A stretch of 64,000 nucleotides of DNA from Micropruina sp. (GCA_016716635.1 JADJVZ010000011.1:62001-126000); one strand, 5' to 3'; counted from the first letter of the stretch, positions 9,408 through 17,864 are shown. Numbers and translations are program-made. Notes: generated by a model not told the origin, from the letters alone.

Positions 9408-10247
9408 GTGACCCACGGTGACCTCATCTTGGCCGGCACCCCAATCGGGGATGTCGCCGACGCCAGCCCCGCGCTTCGGCGTGCCCTGGTGGGTGCCGAC
9501 ATCATCGCCGCCGAGGACACCCGCCGCCTCAAAGACCTGCTCCGGCGGCTAGACCTCTCGGTGACCGCCCGCGTCGTCAGCTACTTCGACGGCAACGAAG
9601 CCGGCCGGGCCACCGAACTGGTGGCGAACCTGCTGGACGGGCTCACGGTCGTCGTGGTGACCGATGCCGGCATGCCGAGCGTCTCCGATCCGGGTTTCCG
9701 GGTGGTGCAGGCGGCGATCGCGGCGGGCGTCCGCGTGAGCGTGGTGCCCGGACCGTCGGCGGTGCTCACGGCCCTGGCCATCAGCGGGCTGCCGAGTGAC
9801 CGCTTCTGCTTCGAGGGGTTCCTGCCTCGCAAGGCGGGGCCTCGCCGTCGTCGCCTGGACGAACTGGCGGTCGAACCCCGGACGATGGTCTTCTTCGAGG
9901 CGCCGCATCGGCTGGAGGACTTTCTGGTCGATGCCGCCGCCGCCCTTGGGGACGATCGTCCGGCCGCGGTCTGCCGCGAGCTGACCAAGACCTACGAAGA
10001 GGTTCGGCGGGCATCCCTTGGGGAGTTGGTGGCGTGGGCACATGAGGGCGTCCGCGGGGAAATCACGGTGGTGATCGCCGGCTACGAGGGCCAGCGGCAC
10101 TCCGATGATCCGCCCGGGGATGTGCTCGCTTTGGTCGCCGAGGGGGCGACGTTCAAGGACGCGGTGGCGCGCATCGCCGTCCGAGAAGGCCTCTCGCGCG
10201 GCGACCTCTACGACGCCGCCCTCGCCCGCCGGAAAGCAACACCGTGA
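9408..10247 (+). CDS. rsmI: 16S rRNA (cytidine-1402-2'-O)-methyltransferase RsmI
   Basis: A SAM-dependent tetrapyrrole-methylase-fold enzyme of 279 residues that methylates the 2'-OH of C1402 in the 16S decoding centre. LILAGTPIGDVAD at the N-terminus, EDTRRLKDLLRRL, VTDAGMPSVSDPGFRVVQAA and VPGPSAVLTALAISGLPSDRFCFEGFLPRKAG are the family motifs in order. The GTG at 9408 places the first strand correctly; an in-frame GTG three codons earlier is equally possible. Its stop overlaps the tatD start by four bases, so rsmI-tatD-rsmA form an operon with an rRNA-modification theme. Confidence 0.95.
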   Translation: MTHGDLILAGTPIGDVADASPALRRALVGADIIAAEDTRRLKDLLRRLDLSVTARVVSYFDGNEAGRATELVANLLDGLTVVVVTDAGMPSVSDPGFRVVQAAIAAGVRVSVVPGPSAVLTALAISGLPSDRFCFEGFLPRKAGPRRRRLDELAVEPRTMVFFEAPHRLEDFLVDAAAALGDDRPAAVCRELTKTYEEVRRASLGELVAWAHEGVRGEITVVIAGYEGQRHSDDPPGDVLALVAEGATFKDAVARIAVREGLSRGDLYDAALARRKATP

Positions 10248-11104
10248 GTATCGACAGCGTGAGTAGCGAAAGGCTCCCTCCACTTCCCGCGCCGCTGCCG
10301 CGCCCGGTGACGGACGCCCATACGCACCTCGAAACCACCGAGGAACAGCTCGGGCTCCCCGCTGCCGAGCTCGTCGCGCGTGCGGCCCGGGTGAACGTGG
10401 CGCGACTGGTGGACGTGGGTTGCGACGTCCCGAGCTCCGTTGGTGCCATCGCCAACGCCGAGGCCTTCGACGCGGTGGTGGCGTGCGTGGCGATCCACCC
10501 CAACGACGCCGCCCGGCTGGGCGACCGCCTCGACGACGAGCTCGATCGGCTGGCCGCCCTCGTCGGATCATCGCCGCGCGTCCGAGGCGTGGGGGAGACC
10601 GGCCTCGACTATTTCCGCACCACGGACGCCGCCGGCCACGCCCGCCAGAAGCGCGCCTTTGCGGCCCACATCGCGTGGGCCAAGGCGCACGAGTTGGCGC
10701 TGGTCATCCACGATCGTGAGGCGCACGCCGACATCCTGGACGTCCTCGACGCCGAGGGTGCCCCGGAGCGGATCGTGATGCACTGCTTCTCGGGGGACGC
10801 GGATTTTGCCCGCGCCTGCCTCGACCGCGGGGCCATGTTGTCGTTCCCCGGGACGATCACCTTCAAGGCCAACGAATACCTGCGGGAGGCCCTCGACGTC
10901 ACCCCGCTCGATCGCGTGCTCGTCGAGACCGACGCCCCCTACCTCACCCCGTTGCCCTACCGCGGACGCCCGAACGGCTCGTGGCTGATCCCGCACACGG
11001 TGGAGTTCCTGGCACAGCGGCGAGGCGACGATCTCGCCGTCCTGTGCGACGCCCTGCAGGCCAACGCCACCACCGCCTTCGGAGATTGGGGGACCCATGG
11101 CTGA
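10244..11104 (+). CDS. tatD: TatD-family metal-dependent deoxyribonuclease
   Basis: A 286-residue TIM-barrel hydrolase. Metal ligands are visible: TDAHTHLE (first strand His-x-His), GVGETGLDYFR (Glu), ALVIHDREA (His), MHCFSGDADFAR (His) and VLVETDAPYLTP (Asp). TatD proteins act as 3'-5' exonucleases in DNA repair and turnover. The GTG at 10244 overlaps the rsmI stop (GTGA), and the gene overlaps rsmA by eight bases. The rsmI-tatD-rsmA order is usual in actinobacteria. The N-terminal 20 residues are a proline-rich extension with no clear role. Confidence 0.93.
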   Translation: MSIDSVSSERLPPLPAPLPRPVTDAHTHLETTEEQLGLPAAELVARAARVNVARLVDVGCDVPSSVGAIANAEAFDAVVACVAIHPNDAARLGDRLDDELDRLAALVGSSPRVRGVGETGLDYFRTTDAAGHARQKRAFAAHIAWAKAHELALVIHDREAHADILDVLDAEGAPERIVMHCFSGDADFARACLDRGAMLSFPGTITFKANEYLREALDVTPLDRVLVETDAPYLTPLPYRGRPNGSWLIPHTVEFLAQRRGDDLAVLCDALQANATTAFGDWGTHG

Positions 11105-11984
11105 TGGCCTTTTGGATCCGAGCACCGTCCGGGCGCTAGCGGCGGAACTCGACCTGCGTCCAACCAAGCAACGCGGCCAAAACTTCGTCATCGACGCCAA
11201 CACCGTGCGGCGGATCGTCGCCCTGGCGAACGTCGAGGCCACCGATCACGTGCTGGAGATCGGCCCGGGGCTGGGGTCGTTGACCCTGGGGCTGCTCGAG
11301 GTCGCCGAGAGCGTGACCGCCATCGAGATCGAGGCCAGCCTCGCCGAGCGCCTCCCGCGGACGGCCGCCGAGCGGCTGCCCGACCGCGCCTCCCGGCTGC
11401 GCGTCATCGAGGCGGACGCTCTGACCATCAACGACCTGCCCGACCCGCAGCCGACCGTGCTGGTGGCCAACCTGCCCTACAACGTGTCCGTGCCGGTGAT
11501 TCTGCACTGGTTGGCCCGCTTCCCGTCCATCCGCCGCGGCCTGGTGATGGTCCAGGCCGAGGTCGCCGATCGCCTCGTGGCACCCCCGGGCTCCAAGGTC
11601 TACGGCGTGCCCTCGGCGAAGCTGGCGTGGTACGCCTCCTCACGCCGTGTCGGGTCCGTGCCGCCCTCGGTGTTCTGGCCGGCCCCGCACGTCGACTCCG
11701 GACTGGTCGCGTTCGAGCGGCGTCCCGAACCCGTCACGGACGCCCCCCGACAGGACGTTTTCGACCTCGTGGACGGTGCCTTTGCGCAGCGCCGCAAGAT
11801 GCTGCGATCGGCGCTCAGCGGACGCTTTGGCGGCTCCGCCGCGGCCGAGGTCGTGCTCCGCAGCGCCGGGATCGATCCCGAGGCCCGTGGCGAGGTGCTC
11901 GGCATCGAAGACTTCGCCCGGCTCGCCGCGGTCGTCCACGCGGGCGCATCGGACGCGCCTTCCCAGGCGCCGCAGGGCCCGTAG
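11097..11984 (+). CDS. rsmA: 16S rRNA dimethyladenosine transferase (KsgA/RsmA)
   Basis: A 295-residue SAM enzyme that dimethylates A1518 and A1519 of 16S rRNA. In order: PTKQRGQNFVIDANTVRRIV, the SAM loop LEIGPGLGSLTLGL, and the catalytic ANLPYNVSVPVILHWL (NLPY, target-adenine binding). VDGAFAQRRKMLRSAL is the C-terminal RNA-binding helix region. It overlaps tatD by eight bases and is the last gene of the operon. The palindromic element at 12013 follows and could end transcription or stabilise the 3' end. Confidence 0.95.
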   Translation: MADGLLDPSTVRALAAELDLRPTKQRGQNFVIDANTVRRIVALANVEATDHVLEIGPGLGSLTLGLLEVAESVTAIEIEASLAERLPRTAAERLPDRASRLRVIEADALTINDLPDPQPTVLVANLPYNVSVPVILHWLARFPSIRRGLVMVQAEVADRLVAPPGSKVYGVPSAKLAWYASSRRVGSVPPSVFWPAPHVDSGLVAFERRPEPVTDAPRQDVFDLVDGAFAQRRKMLRSALSGRFGGSAAAEVVLRSAGIDPEARGEVLGIEDFARLAAVVHAGASDAPSQAPQGP

Positions 11985-12012
11985 CCTGCGGGGCCGCCGC
12001 CCCGTCACGACC

Positions 12013-12074
12013 ATGCTGGCGTTGGGCGTCTTTGCTGGCGATATATCGACAGCAAAGACGCTGAGCGCCAGCAA
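12013..12074. repeat. Long palindromic element, copy B of a three-copy family
   Basis: Two 31-base arms meet at GATATATC and match at about 26 of 31 positions. The sequence is close to copy A (5031-5098) and lies between convergent rsmA and the lipoprotein hydrolase gene. Confidence 0.85.
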
Positions 12075-12131
12075 AGTCGGAGTTGACGGCCGAGTGGGGG
12101 CCGGCTGGGTGGTCCGATTCGAGGGTGCGGC

Positions 12132-13028
12132 TCAGCCCGCGTAGTCGCCGTTGATCCACTGCAGGGCACGGGCCCCGATGGCGCTCAGGGTGCCCGGAGC
12201 GGCGCCGTCCGACAGCAGTTGCCAGCCGTGCCCCGAGGCAGCCTTGAGGAACACCTTGTGGGTGCTTGCGGAGGCCTCGACGGCGGCCTGCAACAGCTCC
12301 GGTGAGACGTCCGAGTCAGCGGTCGCGGCGGCGATCAGCAGGGGTTGGGTGAGCGGTGTGGCGCTCGTGACGGCATCCGGAACGGACTTCCAGGCGTACG
12401 GTCCGGAGATGTCCACCACCGCGTCGGACTTCACTTTGGCGGCGTAGGCCAGCGCGATTGAGCCGCCCATCGAGGCGCCGACGAGCGTGATTCGGGTCGC
12501 GCCGTTGGCCTTCGCCCAGTCCACTGCCAGGGCGACCTGCGCCGCGGGGTCGGCGGTGACAGCCGGGGTGCAGGTGGATTGCCCAAACCCGCAGAAGTCG
12601 ATCAGCAGCCCGTGGACACCATGTTGGGCCGCCAGCGTGGCGAACTGCGCCCAGCCGCACAGGGAGTCCTCGTTCTGATGGAAGTACAGCGCGACGGTGC
12701 CGCCCGTGCCGATGTTGGCGGCGGCGACTTTGCTGCCGTCCGTTGACGTCAAGGTCAGAAGCGGCGCATCGCCCCCGACGCCGCAGCGCTGGCCGAGTGT
12801 GGTGGCGGTGGCCGGATTTGCGGCGGGCGTCCCGACAGCGGGCAACGGGGTGCCCGTCAGCGGGGGCGCGGTGGTCGTCGACGCGGTGGCGGACGCCTTC
12901 GTGGTCGTGGCGGCGGGCGAGGAGGTGGCGGTTCCGGAGGTGCAGGCGGTGAGCAGCGTCACTGCCATCAATGCACTCGCGAGAACGATTCCCCTCGCCC
13001 GGGTGGTCGTGGTGGTTTCCCAGGTCAT
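12132..13028 (-). CDS. Secreted lipoprotein alpha/beta hydrolase
   Basis: A 298-residue predicted lipoprotein. A type II signal peptide ends in the lipobox LLTAC at about residue 29. A Ser/Thr/Ala-rich linker of about 50 residues, typical of actinobacterial surface lipoproteins and possibly O-mannosylated, comes next. The C-terminal domain is an alpha/beta hydrolase: nucleophile elbow GASMGGS, an acidic residue in AATADSDVS, and the histidine in SGHGWQLL. LLIDFCGFGQSTC resembles dienelactone-hydrolase-like proteins. The substrate is unknown. The ATG at 13028 has a leaderless-type TAGAGT box six bases upstream. Confidence 0.85.
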   Translation of the reverse strand: MTWETTTTTRARGIVLASALMAVTLLTACTSGTATSSPAATTTKASATASTTTAPPLTGTPLPAVGTPAANPATATTLGQRCGVGGDAPLLTLTSTDGSKVAAANIGTGGTVALYFHQNEDSLCGWAQFATLAAQHGVHGLLIDFCGFGQSTCTPAVTADPAAQVALAVDWAKANGATRITLVGASMGGSIALAYAAKVKSDAVVDISGPYAWKSVPDAVTSATPLTQPLLIAAATADSDVSPELLQAAVEASASTHKVFLKAASGHGWQLLSDGAAPGTLSAIGARALQWINGDYAG

Positions 13029-13034
13029 GCTCTT

Positions 13035-13040
13035 ACTCTA
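13035..13040 (-). promoter_or_regulatory. -10 hexamer TAGAGT of a leaderless promoter for the lipoprotein hydrolase
   Basis: On the minus strand TAGAGT is followed by AAGAGC and then ATG at 13028. The next ~200 bases (13041-13257) hold no gene that I can support and are shared with the divergent EamA gene. Confidence 0.5.
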
Positions 13041-13245
13041 TATAGGTCCCAGGTACTTGTACTAGTTAGGGTGGAATTTGATTTCCCCCGCGAACCCACG
13101 CCAGGGAAGGCGCACAAACGCCAGGGCAGCGGTCAAGAAGGCAGGGGAGGCCGCCTCGTTACCCCCCCGTGAGCCCGGCCATAGCCACGCGCGAACCCCT
13201 CAGGGCCTGACCCATGCCTCGCGCGCCGGGATCATGGGGGTCTCC

Positions 13246-13251
13246 TAAGAT
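13246..13251 (+). promoter_or_regulatory. -10 hexamer TAAGAT of a leaderless promoter for the EamA transporter
   Basis: TAAGAT ends six bases before the GTG at 13258, and no ribosome-binding site is present. Confidence 0.5.
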
Positions 13252-13257
13252 CGCACG

Positions 13258-14175
13258 GTGAGTCCGCTTCTGATCGCCGCGCTGTCCGCCCTTGCCTTTG
13301 GGGTGTCTGACTTCGTGGGAGGCCTGCGGTCCCGCTCCACTCACTTCGTCTGGGTGTCGCTGGTCTCCCAACTCGTGGTGACGGCGGGGGTCGTGGTCTG
13401 GGTGGTGGCCTTCCGTCCTGGGACGCCTACTCTGACCGGGTTGGCGTGGGGTGCCCTGGCCGGTGTTGGGCAGGTCCTCGGGACGTTGATGCTGATGCGC
13501 GGCCTCGCCGCCGGGGCAATGCACGTAGCCGGACCCCTTGCGGCCGTCGTGGGGGCGGCCCTGCCGGTCCTCGTCGGAGTGCTGAGCGGGGAACGTCCAG
13601 GACCGATCGCGTGGGTGGGGGTGGTTGCCGCCCTGCCGGCGGTGTGGCTCGTCGCGGCAGGGGGTGCCACCGAGGCGCCCGATGTGGCCGGGGGGCCCGG
13701 GGTCGCGGCCGGTCCCGGCGCCACGCCAACCGGCCCGACCGCACCTCCCGGCGCCCAGCGGTTGCTTCCCCCCGGCGGCCGCGACGGCATCCTGGCAGGC
13801 CTGGGCTTCGCGTTGTTCTACGTTGCCATTGCGCGAGCCGGTGAGTCGTCGGGGGGATGGCCGCTGGTCTTCCTGGAAGTCACGGCGTTGATCATCATGA
13901 CGGCGGTCGCGGCCTGGCTCCGTCCGCACGGACGCCTGCGCGACGCGTCCGGCGCCTGGCTGATGGGCACGCTGGCCTTGATGGGGACCGTCCTTTACTT
14001 CGTTGCTGTCCACGCGGGCATGCTGTCGCTCGTGGTGGTCGTCGCGTCCTTGTACCCCGCATTCACGGTGCTGCTCGCCGTGCTGGTGCTGCGCGAGAAG
14101 CCGTCCGGTCGCCAGGTCGTCGGTTTGCTGCTGGCGGCGGCGTCCGTGGCACTGATTGCCGCAGCGGGCTCGTAG
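13258..14175 (+). CDS. EamA/DMT-superfamily transporter
   Basis: A 305-residue membrane protein with two EamA repeats of about five spans each, separated by a Pro/Gly/Ala-rich cytoplasmic linker at about residues 140-175 (APDVAGGPGVAAGPGATPTG). The second repeat ends in the typical ASLYPAFTVLLAVLVLREKPSGRQVVGLLL. DMT transporters export small metabolites such as amino acids; the substrate cannot be inferred. GTG 13258 is supported by its leaderless-type promoter. The gene has no obvious operon partner; ispE follows after 88 bases with its own -10 box. Confidence 0.88.
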   Translation: MSPLLIAALSALAFGVSDFVGGLRSRSTHFVWVSLVSQLVVTAGVVVWVVAFRPGTPTLTGLAWGALAGVGQVLGTLMLMRGLAAGAMHVAGPLAAVVGAALPVLVGVLSGERPGPIAWVGVVAALPAVWLVAAGGATEAPDVAGGPGVAAGPGATPTGPTAPPGAQRLLPPGGRDGILAGLGFALFYVAIARAGESSGGWPLVFLEVTALIIMTAVAAWLRPHGRLRDASGAWLMGTLALMGTVLYFVAVHAGMLSLVVVVASLYPAFTVLLAVLVLREKPSGRQVVGLLLAAASVALIAAAGS

Positions 14176-14251
14176 GGCGCGGTCGCCACGCGCGACCCAG
14201 GTGCGAGCAAAAGCAGGTGCCCAGGGTGGCGCGCGGAGTTGGTGAACCGGC

Positions 14252-14257
14252 TAATCT
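14252..14257 (+). promoter_or_regulatory. -10 hexamer TAATCT of a leaderless promoter for ispE
   Basis: TAATCT ends six bases before the GTG at 14264, which favours that start over the ATG twelve bases further on. Confidence 0.5.
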
Positions 14258-14263
14258 GCCCAA

Positions 14264-15190
14264 GTGGTAACGCCAATGACAGAACCGACGCCCGTCCGCG
14301 TCCGCGCTTGCGGCAAGGTGAATCTCGCCCTGCGCGTGGGGCCTGCGGACGAGTCCGGCTACCACGAACTGGCCACCGTCTTCCAGGGAATTTCGCTCTA
14401 CGACGAGGTTTCCGTCGTGGATGCGGCCCCCGACACCTTCCCCATCACGGTCGCGGGTGAGCAAGCCGCCCTCGTCCCCGCGGACGATCGCAACCTCGCC
14501 GTGAAGGCAGCCCGATTGCTGGCCCAGGCCTACGGGCAGGGCCGTGACCTGGGCGCCGCGATCGCCATCAGCAAGACCATCCCGGTCACGGGGGGGATGG
14601 CTGGTGGGTCCGCCGACGCAGCCGCCACGCTGCTGGCCTGCTCGGTGCTGTGGGATCTGGACGTAAGCCCCTCGGAACTGGACGAACTCGCCGCCCAGTT
14701 GGGCGCCGATGTGCCGTTCAGCCTGCTGGGTGGGGTTGCCCTCGGCACCGGACGCGGGGATCGTCTCGCGCCCGTCCTGAGCCGTGGGACGACTCACTGG
14801 GTCCTCGCTCTGTCGGACGGGGAACTCTCCACCCCGGCGGTGTTCCGCCGTTTCGACGAAATCACCCCCGACCCGCAGCGGCCCCGGGTTTCGCCCCAGC
14901 TCATGAACGCCCTCATCGGCGGGGATGCCGTGGCCCTGGCCAAAGAGTTGACCAACGACCTGCAGCAGGCGGCGCTCAGCATGCGTCCGCAACTGGCGGA
15001 CATCGTGGCGCTCGGCGAAGAACTGGGGGCGCTGAAGGGCATCGTCTCGGGCTCGGGTCCGACGATCGCGTTCTTGGCCGCGGGCGAGCAGCAGGCCATC
15101 GATTTGTCTGTCCGCCTCTCCAGCGAGGGCGTGTGCCGGGCGGTGCGCCGCGTCCAAGGCCCCGTGCCGGGGGCCCGCCTCATCAGCTGA
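14264..15190 (+). CDS. ispE: 4-diphosphocytidyl-2-C-methyl-D-erythritol kinase (IspE)
   Basis: A 308-residue GHMP kinase that phosphorylates CDP-methylerythritol in the MEP isoprenoid pathway. RACGKVNLALRVGPADESGYHEL is the family N-terminus with the substrate-contacting Lys and Tyr-His. The ATP-binding GHMP motif is IPVTGGMAGGSADAAATL, and the third motif is GIVSGSGPTIAFLA. The GTG at 14264 is preferred because of the -10 box. The 3' end overlaps the convergent TetR gene by eight bases. Its position between rsmA and glmU is standard for actinobacteria, though here an EamA gene and a lipoprotein gene intervene. Confidence 0.95.
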   Translation: MVTPMTEPTPVRVRACGKVNLALRVGPADESGYHELATVFQGISLYDEVSVVDAAPDTFPITVAGEQAALVPADDRNLAVKAARLLAQAYGQGRDLGAAIAISKTIPVTGGMAGGSADAAATLLACSVLWDLDVSPSELDELAAQLGADVPFSLLGGVALGTGRGDRLAPVLSRGTTHWVLALSDGELSTPAVFRRFDEITPDPQRPRVSPQLMNALIGGDAVALAKELTNDLQQAALSMRPQLADIVALGEELGALKGIVSGSGPTIAFLAAGEQQAIDLSVRLSSEGVCRAVRRVQGPVPGARLIS

Positions 15191-15869
15191 GGCTGTCCTC
15201 GCGCCCCTGACTGGCCATGGCGCTCAGCGTCGGATTGGGCTGCAGGTGGCGCATGCCGTTCCAGGCCAGGTTCACCAAATGCGCGGCCAAGGTGGCCTTG
15301 TCGATGTCGTATTCGTCGCGGTTGTCGTGCCACCACTGGCCCGACAGAGCGACCAGGCCGACCAGCATCTGCGAATACAGCGGCGCCGTGCCCGGATCGA
15401 ACCCGGCCCGGTCGAGATGGCCGGCGAGGAGATCCTCCACGTGGGCCGCGATGTCGGAGAGGATCGTCCCCATCGTCCCTTGCTCACTGCCGAGCGAGGA
15501 GTCGCGGGACAGAATCTTGAAGCCGTCCGGATTGGCGTCGATGTAGTCGAGCAGGGTGAGCGTCCCGAGCTCGATCAGCCCGCGCGGATTCACCGCAGCC
15601 GTGGTGAGAGCCTGGCGGATGGCGTCGCGTAAGGTGCGCACCTCGCGGTCGACGACGACCGCGTAGAGGCCCTCCTTGCCGCCGAAGTGCTCATAGACGA
15701 CCGGCTTGGAAACCTGCGCCCGCGCCGCGATCTCCTCGACCGCCGTGCCCTCCAGGCCCCTCTCGGCGAACAGCGCGCGGGCCACATCGATGAGCTGCTC
15801 GCGGCGCTCGGCGCGCGTCATCCGCACTTGCCCTCGGCGGGCGCGTGGGGCGGGCAGGGTCTTCGGCAC
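15183..15869 (-). CDS. TetR-family transcriptional regulator
   Basis: A 228-residue regulator with a textbook TetR DNA-binding domain: RREQLIDVARALFAERGLEG, then TAVEEIAARAQVSKPVVYEH and FGGKEGLYAVVVDREV. The C-terminal region (GQWWHDNRDEYDIDKATLAAHLVNLAWNGM) is typical of a conserved actinobacterial subgroup encoded near ispE and glmU. The GTG at 15869 is chosen; a TTG twelve bases upstream is also in frame. It converges with ispE. Target genes are unknown. Confidence 0.85.
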   Translation of the reverse strand: MPKTLPAPRARRGQVRMTRAERREQLIDVARALFAERGLEGTAVEEIAARAQVSKPVVYEHFGGKEGLYAVVVDREVRTLRDAIRQALTTAAVNPRGLIELGTLTLLDYIDANPDGFKILSRDSSLGSEQGTMGTILSDIAAHVEDLLAGHLDRAGFDPGTAPLYSQMLVGLVALSGQWWHDNRDEYDIDKATLAAHLVNLAWNGMRHLQPNPTLSAMASQGREDSLS

Positions 15870-15992
15870 GCCCCCTATCAAACCCCGCCGGAGCCGAATG
15901 CGCCATTGGCGTCCGGTGTGCGGAGGTCGGGGTGGACCTATTAGAGTGTTCCCTCAGCGACCTTGCGTCGCTGGTTTCGACCCTCGGGTCGA

Positions 15993-16071
15993 TCCCCGGT
16001 TGGTCTTCCGGCAGGGCCCGCCTGACTTTGAATCAGGATTAGCGCAGTAGGTTCGACTCCTACCCGGGGAG
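15993..16071 (+). tRNA. tRNA-Gln (anticodon UUG), atypical D-arm and 9-base variable loop
   Basis: A perfect 7-bp acceptor stem (TCCCCGG 15993-15999 with CCGGGGA 16064-16070), an anticodon arm CCTGA-CTTTGAA-TCAGG giving anticodon TTG, and a perfect T-arm GTAGG-TTCGACT-CCTAC identify a tRNA-Gln. Two parts are odd. The D-arm (GGTC, loop TTCCGGCAG, GGCC) lacks the near-universal A14 and leaves an extra base before the anticodon stem. The variable region ATTAGCGCA is nine bases instead of the usual four or five. CCA is not encoded. It may be functional but divergent, or decaying. Confidence 0.75.
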
Positions 16072-16173
16072 CTGAAAGTAGCTCTGAACGCCGAGTCCGC
16101 AATGCGTGGCTCGGCGTTCTGCGTTTCGGCCGCTGCCGCGTGGTCCGCGGTGCCTTGAGGACGGTCCCTCTCC

Positions 16174-16215
16174 CTTAACTGTGAATTAAGTGCTCAGGGT
16201 GAGCACTTTGCTCAC
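16174..16215. promoter_or_regulatory. Two adjacent palindromes upstream of the MFS exporter gene
   Basis: CTTAA(N7)TTAAG at 16174-16190 and GTGAGCA-CTT-TGCTCAC at 16199-16215 lie 77-118 bases upstream of the transporter start. Two dyads in a promoter region of a drug-exporter-type gene suggest operator sites, but no adjacent regulator gene is present. The first dyad overlaps an AT-rich stretch that could hold a promoter. Confidence 0.4.
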
Positions 16216-16291
16216 ACCTTGTCTGGCAAACCACTCTCTGGGGGAGCCAGCCGACTGGGAATAGCCGTGCGCCAGGGCTGGTTGCGCCAAC

Positions 16292-17740
16292 GTGACGAGC
16301 GACAAGAGCACCAGGCGCCGGGCCCTCGGCCTTCGGTCGGAACGCGGACCCGTGCTGGCGGCTCTCATGCTGTCAACGGGGCTCATCGCCATCGACGCGA
16401 CCATTCTGGCAACGGCGGTGCCCTCGGTGGTCGCCGAGTTCGGACAGTTCGAACAGTTCCCCTGGCTCTTCTCGGTTTACCTGCTCGCTCAGGCGGTGTC
16501 CGTCCCGATCTACTCCAAGCTCTCGGACACCATCGGACGCAAGCCCATCATCCTCATGGGTATCGGACTGTTCCTGTTGGGCTCGATCCTGGCCGGAGTG
16601 GCCTGGAACATGCCGTCGCTGATCGGCTTTCGGGTGCTGCAGGGACTGGGCGCCGGCGCGATTGCGCCGATGTCGATGACGATTATCGGTGACATTTACA
16701 CGGTGGAAGAGCGGGCGCTGGTGCAGGGTTACGTAGCCAGCGTGTGGGCGGTTGCCTCTGTCGTCGGTCCGGCATTGGGCGGCGTGTTCTCGCAATTCGT
16801 CTCCTGGCGCTGGATCTTCGTGGTGAACATTCCGCTGTGCCTGATCGCGGCCTGGGCCTTGGTCCGCTCGTTCCACGAAGTCATTGAGCCCCGCCAACAT
16901 CGGATCGACGTCGCCGGCGCGGCCTCTCTCGCCACCGGACTCACCGCGCTCATCCTGGGCCTGCTTGAGGGTGGCCACGCCTGGGCCTGGCTGTCCTGGC
17001 AGAGCCTGGCGAGTTTCTTCGTGGGCGTTCTCGCCCTGGCGGTGTTCGTGGTCGTGGAACAGCGGGCGGTGGAGCCCGTCCTCGACCTTTCCTTGCTACG
17101 TCGTCCGCTGATCCTGGCCACGACGCTGGTGTCGCTGGGGGTCGGCGCACTGATGATCGGCATCACCAGTTTCGTCCCGGCGTACCTGCAGAACGCACTC
17201 GGGGCGTCGCCGATCGTGGCAGGCGCCGCTGTGGCCGCCCTGACGTTGGGGTGGCCGCTCTCAGCGTCCTTCTCCGGACGGGTCTATCTTCGGCGCGGGT
17301 TCCGGACGACCGTGATCCTCGGGGCGTCGATCGCCTTCGTCGGGTGTGTCGGATTGGCCCTGGTGGGGCCCACTCCCAGCGTGCTGGCCGTTGCCGCCGT
17401 GTGCTTTGTCATCGGGTTCGGTCTCGGCTGGACGGCTGCGCCCTCGCTCATCGCCGCCCAGGCCGCGGTGGGCTGGGACGAACGCGGCGTGGTGACGGGC
17501 CTCAACGTCTTCGCCCGAAACGCGGGGAGCGCCATCGGCGTGGCGTTCCTCGGAGCGATCGCCAACCAGTTCATCTCCGCCGGTCAGGGCGAGCACGACT
17601 ACGCCACGATCGTCACAGCATCCACGTGGGTGTTCCGTGCGGTGGCGGTGGTCGCTGTCTTGACACTGCTGGCCGCCTTGCGGATGCCCGCCGGCGCGGT
17701 AGATGCCGCTGCCTACGCCCCCGAGGTCAAATCCGCCTGA
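16292..17740 (+). CDS. MFS drug:proton antiporter, DHA2 (EmrB/QacA) 14-TM family
   Basis: A 482-residue transporter. Motif A variant SKLSDTIGRKPIILMGI follows TM2, LIAIDATILATAVPSV is the DHA2 motif D1 region, and the antiporter motif C sits in VWAVASVVGPALGGVFSQFVSWRW. About 14 spans are visible. Such proteins export hydrophobic or cationic drugs and dyes; the substrate is unknown. The GTG at 16292 starts MTSDKSTRRRALGL. Dyads upstream and a large palindrome downstream (17816-17864) make it a self-contained unit. Confidence 0.88.
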   Translation: MTSDKSTRRRALGLRSERGPVLAALMLSTGLIAIDATILATAVPSVVAEFGQFEQFPWLFSVYLLAQAVSVPIYSKLSDTIGRKPIILMGIGLFLLGSILAGVAWNMPSLIGFRVLQGLGAGAIAPMSMTIIGDIYTVEERALVQGYVASVWAVASVVGPALGGVFSQFVSWRWIFVVNIPLCLIAAWALVRSFHEVIEPRQHRIDVAGAASLATGLTALILGLLEGGHAWAWLSWQSLASFFVGVLALAVFVVVEQRAVEPVLDLSLLRRPLILATTLVSLGVGALMIGITSFVPAYLQNALGASPIVAGAAVAALTLGWPLSASFSGRVYLRRGFRTTVILGASIAFVGCVGLALVGPTPSVLAVAAVCFVIGFGLGWTAAPSLIAAQAAVGWDERGVVTGLNVFARNAGSAIGVAFLGAIANQFISAGQGEHDYATIVTASTWVFRAVAVVAVLTLLAALRMPAGAVDAAAYAPEVKSA

Positions 17741-17815
17741 GCGTCTCCCACATGAGGGGTGGGTGGGTGATCGCTACCGAGGAGTGGTGAATGCCTCTCC
17801 CGAGCCAAGCCAGGC

Positions 17816-17864
17816 AAAGTGTGTGAGTTCGTCGCTCACGGTGAGCGATGAACTCACACACTTT
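17816..17864. repeat. 49-bp near-perfect palindrome downstream of the MFS gene
   Basis: Two 24-base arms (17816-17839 and 17841-17864) flank a single central G and differ at one position (G opposite T, still a wobble pair in RNA). Arm ends read AAAGTGTGTGAG and CTCACACACTTT. It may act as the terminator of the MFS gene, but its length and near-perfection exceed what termination needs. Confidence 0.75.

Noticed and set aside
11640..12074. Short frames that read through the palindromic elements (also near 5036 and 33243)
   Set aside because: They encode similar peptides (LALGVFA-like) in several places, but only because the repeat is palindromic. There is no start or ribosome site and no conservation outside the repeat.
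13041..13257. Search for a riboswitch or small gene in the divergent region before the EamA gene
   Set aside because: The region is C/G-rich with no stable conserved fold that I could recognise and no frame with coding features; both flanking genes look leaderless, leaving no room for a 5' UTR element.
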